In this document: piece by piece, positions 33,958 through 43,993 of the stretch | How the letters are laid out: the number at the start of each line of letters is the position of its first letter | Position numbering within the stretch: the first letter of the stretch is position 1 | DNA from: Candidatus Kaistella beijingensis | Lineage (GTDB): Bacteria; Bacteroidota; Bacteroidia; Flavobacteriales; Weeksellaceae | Direction of reading: 5' to 3' | Assembly: GCF_020084865.1 (NCBI RefSeq) | Contig: NZ_CP071953.1 | Coordinates: 1,550,001-1,614,000 of the forward strand | DNA length: 64,000 nucleotides | The notes under the pieces: model-generated | What the model was told of the DNA's origin: nothing | What the model saw: the letters and a program-made list of their open reading frames with translations, nothing else | Database searches by the model: none | Program-made: the position numbers and the translations under genes

Positions 33958-36450
33958 TTATATTAGATTAAACTGCTCAAAATGATGCGTGAAATGCTTT
34001 CTTTGAAAAAGTTCCATCATTTCTTTATTCAAGAGTCCAAATCTCGGATGGAAATTCTGTGATTTTGGATGTTCTTTGAAAAATATCAAATATTCTGATA
34101 AAGTATTGAGAAGTTCTTCCTTTGCACTATCGAGATTCTTATATCTCAAAATTGGCGTTTCGCCTTCTTTTAATAATGGATATTTCGCTCCGGGAAGGAT
34201 TTTTTTATTCGTGTAAAGCCAATCTTGCAACTTTTCCAGGTGCTCCTCAGGAATTTCTGGAAAATCTGCAGGATTTAGTTTTCTAATGCTGTTTTGCATT
34301 ACATCTTGCAAGTGTTCAACCATCATTTGTGGCGTCATTTCTCCAAATTTTCTTTCTGAATTTTGCGTCAAACCATTCAACAATTTTTGAATTTTGTCTT
34401 TTTTCAGTTCAATAAATGGCGATTTTTTAGCAACCAAAGTCAAAATCGTGGCAACGCAAACCACTTCTTCACGCTGATTAACCACCTCGACCAACCATTT
34501 TACAACTCCGGAAGGGATATTCCTTCCTTTAACACCACGGTTGATTTTTTCTTTCGCCGTCAGATAAACCGTAATCGTGTCTCCTGCGTAAACCGGTTTG
34601 AAAAATGCCGCATTTTCCAATCCGTAATTCGCGATAACAGGGCCTTTTTTTCCTGAAACAAACAAACCAGCCGCCGCAGAAAGAATGAAATATCCGTGTG
34701 CAACCACCTCATCGAAAATAGTTCCGGTTAAACTCGTCGCATCGGTGTGAGCGTAAAAATGATCCCAAGAAACATTGGAAAAATTCACGATATCGGCTTG
34801 TGTAACGGTTCTTCCGGCGGTTTCTAAACTGTCACCAACTTCCACTTCTTCAAAATATTTTTGGAACGGATGTTTGTCGCTGTATTTTTTTTCGGCGCCT
34901 TGCGTATAAATTTTGGTAATCGCCGTCAAAATATCCGGAGAACCTTGAATTGCGGTTTTCTGCAAAAAGAAGTGAAGTCCGTTCAATCCGCCCATTTCTT
35001 CGCCACCTCCTGCTCTTCCGGGACCGCCGTGCATTAAAGTAGGCAACGGAGAACCGTGACCTGTACTTTCTTTGGCGTTATCACGGTTCAGTACAAAAAT
35101 TCTTCCGTGTGTGGATGCCATTTTCCAAGAAGTTTCGGCGACAAATTTTTCGTCGTGAGAAACGATGGAACCAACCAAACTTCCTTTTCCGCGTTTTGCC
35201 AAAGCGGCGGCTTCTTCCGCATCTTTGTAAGGCATCAAGGTGGAAACCGGACCGAATGCTTCTACTTCGTGCGAAATATCTTTATCAAAAGGTTTGTCGT
35301 TCAAGAATAGTTTTGGGGACATAAATGCGCCGTTTTCGTAATCGGCATCAACTAAATCGTGTTTTCCGTCGTAGATGAGTTCAGTTTCGGCTTTCAATAA
35401 ATCGATTTTTCTTTGAACTTCCTCATACTGGATTTTTCCGACCAAAGAACCCATTCTCGTTTCCCGGTTGAGAGGATTTCCGATTTTCGTTTGGTCTAAA
35501 GCCTTTGACAAAGCATTTTGAACATCACCTATTAAATTTTCAGGAACGATAATTCGGCGGATTGCCGTACATTTTTGTCCGGCTTTTGTCGTCATTTCAT
35601 TGCGAACTTCTTTGATGAACAAATCAAATTCGGGAGTTCCGGGTTTTGCATCCAAACCGAGAATAGAACAGTTCAAAGAATCGGCTTCCATATTGAAACG
35701 CACCGCATTTTTGGCAACGGAAGGAAGTGATTTTAATTTTCGTCCCGTAGTTGCAGAACCGGTAAACAAAACGCTGTCACCATCCTGAACGAAATCCAAA
35801 ATATTTCCGGGTTCGCCGCAAACCAACTGTATGGCGCCTTCCGGAAGTAAACCACTTTCAATCATATCCTGAAAAACGGCGTTGGTAAGATAAGAACCAT
35901 ATGGCGAAGGTTTTACAATGCTTGGAACTCCTGCCAACAAAGAAGTTGACAATTTTTCCAGCATTCCCCAAACCGGAAAATTATACGCATTTATTTGAAC
36001 AGAAACACCTTCACTTGGCGTTAAAATATGTGTTCCGAGGTGTGTTCCGCTGGCTGAAATTTTCTGAACATCACCATCAACCCAAAATGGAGTGTTTGGC
36101 AGCATTCTTTTTGCCAAACCGGAGTAGGTGAAAAAAGTTCCGAAACCGCCTTCAATATCCACCCAGGAATCTGCGTGCGTGGCTCCGGTTTTGTAGGAAA
36201 GTTCATAGTATTTTTTCTTTCTTTCGAGGAGGTAAAGTGCGACTTTTTTTAGCATTTCGCCACGGTCGTAAAATGTCATTGATGACAAGTTTTCGTAGCC
36301 GACTGTTCTTCCGTACTGGAGTGCTTCTTCAAAATTAATTCCTTCGGTGTCGGAAATGACAACCAGTTCACCGTTTACAGCGTTCCTTAGTTCAATTCCC
36401 TCTCCGGTGCCTTCAATCCATTGGCCGGCGATATAGTTTTTTAGTTTCAT
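33958..36450 (-). CDS. paaZ: PaaZ-like bifunctional ring-opening enzyme with extra DinB-like domain
   Basis: PaaZ opens oxepin-CoA and oxidises the resulting aldehyde in aerobic phenylacetate breakdown. Residues about 1-520 are the aldehyde dehydrogenase part (INAYNFPVWGMLEKLSTSLL near 145; catalytic Cys in AGQKCTAIRRIIVP near 290). About 535-680 form the MaoC-type hydratase (AGRTVTQADIVNFSNVSWDH; then FDEVVAHGYFILSAAAG). E. coli PaaZ stops there at 681 aa. This protein has 830, and the last 140 residues (MTPQMMVEHLQDVMQNS, then HPRFGLLNKEMMELFQRKHF and THHFEQF) resemble a DUF1569/DinB-like metal-binding four-helix domain. No other paa genes are adjacent. Confidence 0.88.
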   Translation of the reverse strand: MKLKNYIAGQWIEGTGEGIELRNAVNGELVVISDTEGINFEEALQYGRTVGYENLSSMTFYDRGEMLKKVALYLLERKKKYYELSYKTGATHADSWVDIEGGFGTFFTYSGLAKRMLPNTPFWVDGDVQKISASGTHLGTHILTPSEGVSVQINAYNFPVWGMLEKLSTSLLAGVPSIVKPSPYGSYLTNAVFQDMIESGLLPEGAIQLVCGEPGNILDFVQDGDSVLFTGSATTGRKLKSLPSVAKNAVRFNMEADSLNCSILGLDAKPGTPEFDLFIKEVRNEMTTKAGQKCTAIRRIIVPENLIGDVQNALSKALDQTKIGNPLNRETRMGSLVGKIQYEEVQRKIDLLKAETELIYDGKHDLVDADYENGAFMSPKLFLNDKPFDKDISHEVEAFGPVSTLMPYKDAEEAAALAKRGKGSLVGSIVSHDEKFVAETSWKMASTHGRIFVLNRDNAKESTGHGSPLPTLMHGGPGRAGGGEEMGGLNGLHFFLQKTAIQGSPDILTAITKIYTQGAEKKYSDKHPFQKYFEEVEVGDSLETAGRTVTQADIVNFSNVSWDHFYAHTDATSLTGTIFDEVVAHGYFILSAAAGLFVSGKKGPVIANYGLENAAFFKPVYAGDTITVYLTAKEKINRGVKGRNIPSGVVKWLVEVVNQREEVVCVATILTLVAKKSPFIELKKDKIQKLLNGLTQNSERKFGEMTPQMMVEHLQDVMQNSIRKLNPADFPEIPEEHLEKLQDWLYTNKKILPGAKYPLLKEGETPILRYKNLDSAKEELLNTLSEYLIFFKEHPKSQNFHPRFGLLNKEMMELFQRKHFTHHFEQFNLI

Positions 36451-36689
36451 TTTATGTTGGGTGTTTGATGTTGCGTGATGGATGTTTTCAAAAATTTGAA
36501 AATATATTTTGTTATCAAAAATATTATAAAAAGTATGACGGCAATCTCAATGATTAAAAAAATTGAAGTGAAAATTTCAATACAAAGTTGTTTATTTTCA
36601 AGAGCTTTAATTATAATATAAAACACAATAACATTTATAAAAATAAATACTATGAAAGAAATAAAACCCGTTTTCTTTGAAAATTTCAT
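36447..36689 (-). CDS. Small two-helix membrane protein, unknown
   Basis: An 80-aa hydrophobic protein (start at MKFSKKTGFISFIVF; a longer frame to 36713 adds 8 residues). Two membrane helices are predicted, separated by a short charged loop. The last 12 residues are encoded by a period-7 repeat array, and the stop codon overlaps the paaZ start by four bases. No known family. It could be a real small gene or an open frame kept by chance ahead of paaZ. Confidence 0.45.
   Translation of the reverse strand: MKFSKKTGFISFIVFIFINVIVFYIIIKALENKQLCIEIFTSIFLIIEIAVILFIIFLITKYIFKFLKTSITQHQTPNIK
36455..36489 (-). repeat. Five-copy period-7 array just before paaZ
   Basis: Five consecutive 7-mers on the plus strand starting TG: TGTTGGG, TGTTTGA, TGTTGCG, TGATGGA, TGTTTTC. 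It ends 5 nt upstream of the paaZ start codon and also forms the 3' end of the small upstream frame. Confidence 0.75.
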
Positions 36690-36700
36690 TTTATAAATTT

Positions 36701-36749
36701 TGGCTAAAGCCAATTGATTTTTTGATTTTTTGAAAATGGGCTAAAGCCC
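36701..36749. repeat. Pair of GGCTAAAGCC palindromes
   Basis: TGGCTAAAGCCA (36701-36712) and GGGCTAAAGCCC (36738-36749), 25 bp apart, the second followed by GTTCCTATTGATG. A two-hairpin layout like this is common for REP-type intergenic elements. It lies between the small membrane ORF and a lipoprotein gene, and could also act as a weak transcription stop. Confidence 0.6.
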
Positions 36750-36766
36750 GTTCCTATTGATGCTAT

Positions 36767-37441
36767 TTACTGTGCTTGTAATTTCCTCACCTCTTCTAAT
36801 GTATAAATTTTATATTGAAAATCTTTTCCGTATAAATCTTTGGAATATTCTTCAATTGTTTGAACAAAACCAGCTTCTTTTCTTAATTCATTTACTTTTT
36901 CGGAATTTTCAATTGGCCAAAAAGCGGGTTTCCCATTTACTTCAAAAAACTGAGAACCATAAATTTGCTTTTTTCCCTGATACATTAGGTTTCTGTCTTC
37001 CGTTAGAGCCAGTGATTGTCTATCAAGATCGCCATTTTTAACTGCTTCACGAAGCATTGGTAAATATTTTTGAATAACTTGGGGTGAAGAATGTTGAATT
37101 ACAATCCAAGCTGCACGGTTTTCCGGAGTTCCAACAAGAGCTTTTCCGGGATAACCATATTTCGCAATTATTTCTTCTACTCTTTTAATATTTTCACCAT
37201 CTAAAGTAACCGAAACTGATTTATAATTGTTTTTGAAATAAGTTGGATCTACCTTAATCCTTTTTGCAATCAGATCAAGGCTGTCCTTTGGTGTTTGGTC
37301 TGTAATAAAGCGTAATGCCTGATCGCGGAATTCAATTTCTGAAAGCTCTTTTTTTAGTTCAAGATTAATTGAAGTTTTTTCTACCTTTTTGCAGGAAAAT
37401 AGAATTAAAAATAAAAATGCGATTGCAGAAAATTTATGCAT
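36767..37441 (-). CDS. DUF6624-like lipoprotein
   Basis: A 224-aa exported lipoprotein: signal peptide with lipobox LILFSC (Cys at 17). The mature part has IEFRDQALRF, then AAWIVIQHSSPQVIQKYLPM near residue 110, and LTEDRNLMYQGKKQIYGSQF near 145. The WxxxQH and DR...G..Q.YG pattern is that of DUF6624, a family of unknown function in Bacteroidota. No enzymatic role can be given. Confidence 0.75.
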   Translation of the reverse strand: MHKFSAIAFLFLILFSCKKVEKTSINLELKKELSEIEFRDQALRFITDQTPKDSLDLIAKRIKVDPTYFKNNYKSVSVTLDGENIKRVEEIIAKYGYPGKALVGTPENRAAWIVIQHSSPQVIQKYLPMLREAVKNGDLDRQSLALTEDRNLMYQGKKQIYGSQFFEVNGKPAFWPIENSEKVNELRKEAGFVQTIEEYSKDLYGKDFQYKIYTLEEVRKLQAQ

Positions 37442-37577
37442 TGTTTTTTGGCTAAGTTTTTTTTATCCTTCTAGAAACTCAGGATAACAAAGTTTTGGTT
37501 TGATTCTGCGTAGTTGATAAAATTTAAAATTTTCTAGAGTGTTAAGATACTGAAATTTTAAGTTTTGCTAAAATAGA

Positions 37578-37740
37578 TTTTCGGGGCGGTAACTGCGCCC
37601 CGGATGGAACGGCATGTTTGAGCTCTTTTTTCGGCGGCGGCGGCTTCGCCGCCGCCGAAAAAAAGCGAGTAGTGACAGCCGGAAATGTGCGCCGTATAAA
37701 ATAAAGTTAATAATCATTCGACGCAGTGAAATGTGCGCCA
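37578..37740. repeat. GC-rich structured intergenic element
   Basis: No gene in 37442-37795. The element starts with a GGGGCGGTAACTGCGCCCC hairpin (37582-37600). A long stem follows: CTTTTTTCGGCGGCGGC pairs with GCCGCCGCCGAAAAAA and closing G (37625-37665). An outer CGGC/GCCG pairing (about 37610 and 37677) encloses it. The word GAAATGTGCGCC occurs twice (about 37682-37693 and 37728-37739). GC content is far above the surroundings. I recall similar sequences as dispersed elements in Chryseobacterium, but this is memory, not a search. A structured RNA or palindromic mobile element is possible. Confidence 0.65.
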
Positions 37741-37745
37741 AAAAA

Positions 37746-37776
37746 AATCCCTTTCAAAATCAATTGAAAGGGAATT
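37746..37776 (-). terminator. Terminator of gltA
   Basis: Stem CCCTTTCAA/TTGAAAGGG (37749-37757 with 37764-37772), followed on the minus strand by a long T run, 20 bp after the gltA stop. Confidence 0.88.
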
Positions 37777-37795
37777 TGAAATGTATGATAAAAAT

Positions 37796-39082
37796 TTATC
37801 TTGCGCTCATTGGAACGTATTCTCTTTTTTGTGCTCCTTGGTAAACCTGTCTTGGTCTTCCGATTGGGTCGTTGTGGAGACGCATTTCTTTCCATTGTGA
37901 AATCCATCCCGGAAGTCTTCCCAATGCGAACATTACGGTGAACATTTCGGTTGGAATTCCTAATGCCCGGTAAATAATTCCTGAATAGAAATCTACGTTT
38001 GGATAGAGTTTTCTGCTTACGAAATAATCGTCTTCCAACGCTACTCTTTCCAACTGCATTGCGATGTCTAAAGCTTTATCTTCAATTCCAAGTGCATCCA
38101 AAATATCGTCTGCTGCTTTTTTGATGATTTTTGCTCTTGGATCGAAGTTTTTGTACACTCGGTGTCCGAATCCCATCAAACGGAAATTGTCGTCCTTATT
38201 TTTTGCTTTTTCTACATATTTTGCAACGTCGCCGCCATCTTGTTCGATCATTTCGAGCATTTCTATTACTGCCTGATTTGCACCACCGTGAAGTGGACCC
38301 CAAAGTGCAGAAATCCCCGCTGAAACTGAAGCGAACAAACCTGTGTGTGCAGAACCAACCATTCTTACGGTAGAAGTAGAACAGTTTTGCTCATGATCTG
38401 CGTGAAGCATTAATAATTTGTCTAGAGCGTCAACAACAACAGGATTCATCTCGAATTCTTCGTTTGGACGACGGAAACACATTTTGTAGAAATTCTCCAC
38501 ATAATTTAAGCTGTTGTCTCCGTGATTGATTGGGAATCCCATTTTTTTGCGGTAAGTCCATGCGCAAAGATGTGAGAACTTCGCAATTAACATTTCTGCG
38601 GCGTGATCTAAATCTTCTTTTGAATTGACGTTCACTGCTTTTGGATTAAAGGCAGTCAATGCAGAGGTCAAAGATGAAAGAACTCCCATTGGATGCGCCG
38701 AACGTGGGAAAACATCTATCAAACGCTTCATTTCGTCCGCAACGTAGTTGTAATTTTTAATTCCTTTGTCGAATTTATTGAACTGTTCCTGATTTGGCAA
38801 TTCACCATGAAGCAAAAGATACATTACTTCTGTGAAGTTGGAGTCTTCAGCAATTTGCTCAATCGGATAACCTCTGTAGTAAAGTTCTCCGTTGTCACCA
38901 TCGAGGTAGGTAATTTCGCTGATGGTTGCTCCGGTGTTTTTGTAACCCAAGTCTAAAGTAATCAATCCTGTTTGATCTCTCAGTTTGGAAATATCGATTC
39001 CTCTGTCGCCGAGAGTGCTGTCTACAATCGGATATTCGTAGGAATTGCCGTCATAGTTCAATACAACTTTATTATCTGACAT
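37796..39082 (-). CDS. gltA: Citrate synthase
   Basis: Condenses acetyl-CoA and oxaloacetate to citrate, the entry step of the TCA cycle. The 428-aa protein is the type II (hexameric, NADH-sensitive class) form, as in E. coli (427 aa), with an N-terminal beta domain (LNYDGNSYEYPIVDSTLG). Active-site residues are in LHADHEQNCSTSTVRMVGS (about residue 228), GPLHGGANQAV (about 262) and MGFGHRVYKNFDPRAKIIKK (about 302-321). It is followed by its own terminator and lies 82 bp downstream of eno. Confidence 0.96.
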   Translation of the reverse strand: MSDNKVVLNYDGNSYEYPIVDSTLGDRGIDISKLRDQTGLITLDLGYKNTGATISEITYLDGDNGELYYRGYPIEQIAEDSNFTEVMYLLLHGELPNQEQFNKFDKGIKNYNYVADEMKRLIDVFPRSAHPMGVLSSLTSALTAFNPKAVNVNSKEDLDHAAEMLIAKFSHLCAWTYRKKMGFPINHGDNSLNYVENFYKMCFRRPNEEFEMNPVVVDALDKLLMLHADHEQNCSTSTVRMVGSAHTGLFASVSAGISALWGPLHGGANQAVIEMLEMIEQDGGDVAKYVEKAKNKDDNFRLMGFGHRVYKNFDPRAKIIKKAADDILDALGIEDKALDIAMQLERVALEDDYFVSRKLYPNVDFYSGIIYRALGIPTEMFTVMFALGRLPGWISQWKEMRLHNDPIGRPRQVYQGAQKREYVPMSAR

Positions 39083-39164
39083 TTTAAATTTATTTTTTTA
39101 CTAATTTATGATTATTGATAGAGAATAGCAAACGAAATTCACGAATCCCGATAAATTTTTTCTA

Positions 39165-40475
<1,311 letters not shown>

Positions 40476-40492
40476 TTACGGTTTAATTTGTT

Positions 40493-40520
40493 AGGTGCAG
40501 GATACGTGATGCAGGGTGCA
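40493..40520 (-). repeat. Four-copy period-7 array in the eno leader
   Basis: On the plus strand: AGGTGCA, GGATACG, TGATGCA, GGGTGCA. The TGCA half is kept in three of four units. It lies 36-63 nt before the eno start. Confidence 0.65.
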
Positions 40521-40559
40521 ACAAAATTTCTGCAAAAATTGACTTTATTTTTTGAAGTA

Positions 40560-40567
40560 CAAATTTA
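40560..40567 (-). promoter_or_regulatory. Possible eno promoter -7 box
   Basis: Minus-strand TAAATTTG, 103 bp before the eno start; it would place the period-7 array inside the transcribed leader. No good -33 TTG is seen. The remaining part of the 294-bp gap (40568-40751) shows no gene. Confidence 0.4.
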
Positions 40568-40751
40568 GTTAAAATTGAATTATTTTTAAGGCTACTTTTA
40601 ATGATTTTAGTAAGGTTTGCGTTAAATTTTAGTTAATTGTAAATCATTTTTAAGGTTTCGGAAAAGAATCGTCAACTCTTCGAAAATATTTGAAGGTTTT
40701 TCATGAAAACATTTAGTTTTCATTAAACCACCATTCACAAAATCAAGAAAA

Positions 40752-41084
40752 TTAAGAAACCAAGGAAAAATGTTCCTGGTACATGGGTTTGTCCTCTTCG
40801 GAATGTGCTTCGACTAAAAGTTCTTCGGTAACCAAATACAATAATGCCGATAAACCAAACGATAAAACCAACTCCATCCAATAATCACACCTGCGGCAAA
40901 ATGCAGGTGATGCTTCTAAAGCTTTTCCTGGTTTTTTGTAGGTTTCGATAATTCCTCCTGCAACAAACGTTACCAATGGAATCATCGTGTGAAGCAGAAT
41001 GGTTTGTAAAGTTTCTGACGTTTTAAGGAGATATTTAACCAAATTTACGAAAACAAGTGGGTCTAAAATGCGGATAAAAATCAT
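40752..41084 (-). CDS. Small membrane protein, unknown
   Basis: A 110-aa protein with three predicted membrane segments (IRILDPLVFVNLVKYLL, LHTMIPLVTFVAGGII, and LVLSFGLSALLYLVTEEL). Between segments two and three is a Cys pair in SPAFCRRCDYWMEL. No family recognised. I start it at MIFIRILDPL; the frame runs upstream to 41255 but would then overlap the opposite lipoprotein gene. Divergent from that gene. Confidence 0.6.
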   Translation of the reverse strand: MIFIRILDPLVFVNLVKYLLKTSETLQTILLHTMIPLVTFVAGGIIETYKKPGKALEASPAFCRRCDYWMELVLSFGLSALLYLVTEELLVEAHSEEDKPMYQEHFSLVS

Positions 41085-41091
41085 AAATTTG
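41084..41091 (+). promoter_or_regulatory. -7 box for the MliC-like lipoprotein gene
   Basis: TAAATTTG, 18 bp before the lipoprotein start codon. The -33 part is weak. Confidence 0.45.
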
Positions 41092-41109
41092 AAAATAAAT
41101 TTAAGAAAA

Positions 41110-41547
41110 ATGAAAAAATCAGTTTTAATTATTTCCTCCATTGCATTTTTAGCCATTTTCAGTTGCAAGAAAACCACGGATGGAAATAAAAACGTCATCG
41201 TAGAAGAAAACGTTACAGAAAACGTTTCCAACAATAATGGAAAAGTTGACAGCACTTATGCCGCGGAGAAAACGGTAAAAAATGGTGACAGTCAAGTTCA
41301 GGAATACACTTATCGTTACGTTGCAGATGATGGAAGTTCGGCTTTGGTAACCTTTAAAAATTCCGATAAAGAAAATACCATCAGCATCAAAAGCAACAAC
41401 AAAACCATCACCTTACCACAAAAAGAAGCCTGGGCAAAAGGCGCGATTTATTCGGATGGAAGTATCGAAGTGAAATCTGAAGGCGACAATATCACGATTA
41501 CGCAAGGAAACGCGGTAATTAGTTTGAAAAAAGCGAGAGGTCAGTAA
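41110..41547 (+). CDS. MliC-like lipoprotein
   Basis: A 145-aa exported lipoprotein: a signal peptide of MKKSVLIISSIAFLAIFSC type gives lipidation at Cys 19. After a flexible Asn/Glu-rich linker, the last 80 residues (EYTYRYVADDGSSALVTFKN and following beta-strand pattern with IYSDGSIEVKSEGDNITI) resemble the MliC fold, a family of C-type lysozyme inhibitors. The resemblance is to fold pattern and size; the inhibitory loop is not clearly identifiable, so inhibitor function is only a possibility. A longer upstream frame (from 40999) lacks a signal peptide and is rejected. Confidence 0.7.
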   Translation: MKKSVLIISSIAFLAIFSCKKTTDGNKNVIVEENVTENVSNNNGKVDSTYAAEKTVKNGDSQVQEYTYRYVADDGSSALVTFKNSDKENTISIKSNNKTITLPQKEAWAKGAIYSDGSIEVKSEGDNITITQGNAVISLKKARGQ

Positions 41548-41685
41548 ACAAGAGCCAAGTAAAAGAACCAAGTTTTGAAAATGGTGAACTTGCTTCTCTG
41601 CGAATTTTGCTACGCAAGTGAATGGTGAATTTTCAAAGTCAATCAAATCACAACAAACCATTTCAAACAACTTCAAACCAAATAA

Positions 41686-41719
41686 AAAAAGCCGTTCAGA
41701 CATTTCTGAACGGCTTTTT
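41686..41719. terminator. Terminator of the ribosomal superoperon (after rplQ)
   Basis: An 11-bp perfect stem AGCCGTTCAGA/TCTGAACGGCT with loop CATT and flanking A and T runs; works in both directions between rplQ and the lipoprotein gene. The gap 41548-41685 also holds words like GAGCCAA and GAACCAA, and two ATTTCAAACA-type 10-mers, but no gene. Confidence 0.9.
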
Positions 41720-41741
41720 AAGTATATGGAACTTTGGAAAA

Positions 41742-42272
41742 TTATTCCGCAGTTTCTTCTGTAGAATCAGCAGCTTCTGCTTTTGTTTCTTCAGTTTTCG
41801 CTTCTTCTTTTGCAGGAGCTGCCTTTACTTCAGCAACAGCTTCCGTTTTTTTGGTTGTAGCTCTTCTGCTTCTTCTTGTTGCTTTTTTCTCTTCAGCATT
41901 CGGGTTGTAAAGTTCGTTGAAATCTACAAGTTCGATCATTGCAGTATCTGCAGCGTCTCCCGGTCTGAATCCGGTTTTGATGATTCTGGTGTAACCACCG
42001 TTTCTCTCAGCAATTTTCGGAGCTACAGTTCTGAATAATTCAGTAACTGCCTCTTTGCTTTGCAGGTAAGAGAAAACCGTTCTTCTGTTATGAGTTGTAT
42101 CTTCTTTCGCTTTTGTAAGGATTGGTTCAACATAAACTCTCAAAGCTTTCGCTTTGGCAACAGTTGTGTTGATTCTTTTATGCTCAATAAGAGAACAAGC
42201 CATATTAGAAAGCAATGCGCTTCTGTGTGAAGCAGTTCTTCCTAAGTGATTGAATTTTTTACCGTGTCTCAT
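41742..42272 (-). CDS. rplQ: 50S ribosomal protein bL17 with acidic/Ala-rich tail
   Basis: The first about 120 residues are canonical bL17 ([20 protein letters not shown]; then [20 protein letters not shown]), which binds near the peptide exit tunnel. The remaining 55 or so residues are a tail rich in Ala, Lys, Glu and Thr, absent in E. coli bL17 (127 aa) but usual in Bacteroidota. Last gene of the alpha operon, 6 bp after rpoA. Confidence 0.95.
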   Translation of the reverse strand: MRHGKKFNHLGRTASHRSALLSNMACSLIEHKRINTTVAKAKALRVYVEPILTKAKEDTTHNRRTVFSYLQSKEAVTELFRTVAPKIAERNGGYTRIIKTGFRPGDAADTAMIELVDFNELYNPNAEEKKATRRSRRATTKKTEAVAEVKAAPAKEEAKTEETKAEAADSTEETAE

Positions 42273-42278
42273 TGTTTT

Positions 42279-43274
42279 TTATTTATCAGCGTCTAATTTA
42301 TATTTAGCAACGTCGAAACCGAAGTTAAGACCTTTTGCATGCACTAATTCTTCTAATTCTGTTAAAGATTTTTTACCGAAATTTCTGAATTTCATCAAAT
42401 CAGACTTGGTGTAAGAAACCAACTCGCCCAAAGTTTCCACTTCGGCAGCTTTCAAACAGTTCAATGCTCTTACTGAAAGATCCATGTCGGTCAATTTAGA
42501 TTTAAGCAATTGTCTTGTGTGAAGTGTTTCTTCGTCGTATTGGATGGATGCTTTTACTGCTTCAGTTTCCAAGGTGATTCTCTCATCAGAGAACAACATG
42601 AAATGATAGATTAATATCTTCGAAGCTTCCGTCAAAGCGTTTTGAGGACTGATTGAACCATCAGTTTCAATATCCAAAACGAGTTTTTCGTAGTCTGTTT
42701 TTTGCTCTACACGATAATTTTCAATACTGTACTGCACTTTCTTGATCGGTGTGAAGATAGAGTCAATCGCAATGGTTCCGATAGGAGCATTGTTTGACTT
42801 GTTTTGTTCCGATGGAACGTAACCTCTTCCTTTTTCGATGCTGAAAGTCAATTCAAACTTCACGTCTTTATTCAGCGTACAGATCACCAAATCAGGGTTC
42901 AAAACTTCAAAACCTGAAATTGATTTTCCTAAATCTCCTGCTGTAACAGTAGTTTGCCCGGAAACTTTAGCGGTAACCTGTTCTGCGGTTGCATTTTCAG
43001 ATTTAGCTTTAAGTCTTAATTGCTTTAAGTTCAGAATAATTTCTGTAACGTCTTCAATTACTCCAGGAATAGTTGAAAATTCGTGCTCTACGCCTTCTAT
43101 TTTGATAGATGAGATAGCATATCCTTCTAGAGAAGAAAGCAAAACTCTTCTCAAAGCATTACCGATAGTAAGTCCAAATCCCGGTTCTAATGGTCTGAAT
43201 TCAAATTGTCCTTTGAAGTCATCAGAATTAAGAAGGATTACTTTATCGGGTTTAATAAATGTTAAAATTGCCAT
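42279..43274 (-). CDS. rpoA: RNA polymerase alpha subunit
   Basis: A 331-aa subunit that nucleates polymerase assembly and, through its C-terminal domain, contacts promoter DNA and activators. The N-terminal domain shows [20 protein letters not shown] and [11 protein letters not shown]. The C-terminal domain has [20 protein letters not shown] and [17 protein letters not shown] start at [12 protein letters not shown] rather than at an upstream in-frame Met (43292), which adds six residues not seen in the family. Confidence 0.96.
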   Translation of the reverse strand: MAILTFIKPDKVILLNSDDFKGQFEFRPLEPGFGLTIGNALRRVLLSSLEGYAISSIKIEGVEHEFSTIPGVIEDVTEIILNLKQLRLKAKSENATAEQVTAKVSGQTTVTAGDLGKSISGFEVLNPDLVICTLNKDVKFELTFSIEKGRGYVPSEQNKSNNAPIGTIAIDSIFTPIKKVQYSIENYRVEQKTDYEKLVLDIETDGSISPQNALTEASKILIYHFMLFSDERITLETEAVKASIQYDEETLHTRQLLKSKLTDMDLSVRALNCLKAAEVETLGELVSYTKSDLMKFRNFGKKSLTELEELVHAKGLNFGFDVAKYKLDADK

Positions 43275-43308
43275 ATAATTTGGGTTGAGCAAAAATTTGA
43301 AAAAATTA

Positions 43309-43917
43309 TTATTTAGAGTAAAGTTCGACGATCAATTGTTCTTTGATATCTTCCGGAATTTGGATTCTTTCCGGTGCAGAAATGAAAGTACCTTCTTTTT
43401 TCTCGTCGTTGAATTGTAACCACTCATAGTTTGCTTTTGAAGCCAATGAATCAGCGATCACTCCAAGAGATTTTGATTTCTCTCTGATTGCCACTACATC
43501 ACCCGCTTTCAACAAATAAGATGGAATGTTTACCAATTCTCCGTTTACTGTTACGTGTCTGTGAGACACCAACTGACGTGCAGCAGCTCTGGTTTTTGCG
43601 AAACCAAGTCTGTACACCACGTTGTCTAATCTCGACTCACACAACTGTAAAAGAACTTCACCTGTAACGCCTTTTGCTCTTTGCGCTTTTTCGTATAGGT
43701 TAGCAAATTGTCTTTCCAAAATACCGTAAGTGTATTTTGCTTTTTGCTTTTCAGTTAACTGAACTGCGTATTCTGATTTTTTTGCTCCTCTTCTTTTATT
43801 CGGGCCGTGTTGTCCCGGTGGTTGGTTTTTTCTTTTCTCGAAGTTTTTGTCGTCTCCGTAGATTGCAGCACCAAATTTTCTTGCAATCTTAGTTTTAGGT
43901 CCAATATATCTTGCCAT
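43309..43917 (-). CDS. rpsD: 30S ribosomal protein uS4
   Basis: A 202-aa primary 16S rRNA-binding protein. The N-terminus has [20 protein letters not shown] with no zinc-binding cysteines (the C- form). The S4 RNA-binding domain is [20 protein letters not shown] (about 92-111) and [20 protein letters not shown]. In many bacteria uS4 represses this operon; no leader element for that is visible here. The leader holds a GATTCAA tandem array. Confidence 0.96.
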   Translation of the reverse strand: MARYIGPKTKIARKFGAAIYGDDKNFEKRKNQPPGQHGPNKRRGAKKSEYAVQLTEKQKAKYTYGILERQFANLYEKAQRAKGVTGEVLLQLCESRLDNVVYRLGFAKTRAAARQLVSHRHVTVNGELVNIPSYLLKAGDVVAIREKSKSLGVIADSLASKANYEWLQFNDEKKEGTFISAPERIQIPEDIKEQLIVELYSK

Positions 43918-43926
43918 AAAATTTTA

Positions 43927-43960
43927 GATTTAAGATTCAAGATTCAAGATTCAAGATTTT
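43927..43960 (-). repeat. Period-7 array in the rpsK-rpsD gap
   Basis: Plus-strand units GATTTAA, then GATTCAA three times, then GATTTTT. It ends 10 nt before the rpsD start codon. Confidence 0.8.
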
Positions 43961-43993
43961 TATGTTGAATATTAAATTTTGAATTTTGAATTA

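Noticed and set aside
37614..37844. Plus-strand open frame with Arg-rich start over the GC-rich element
   Set aside because: The residues come from reading the GGC/GCC hairpin; it also runs into the gltA terminator and coding region.
40999..41109. N-terminal extension of the MliC-like lipoprotein
   Set aside because: It would hide the signal peptide and overlap the divergent small membrane gene; the inner Met gives a perfect lipoprotein signal.
41413..41703. Minus-strand 96-codon frame opposite the MliC-like gene
   Set aside because: It begins inside the rplQ terminator stem and is antisense to a gene with a clear lipoprotein signal.
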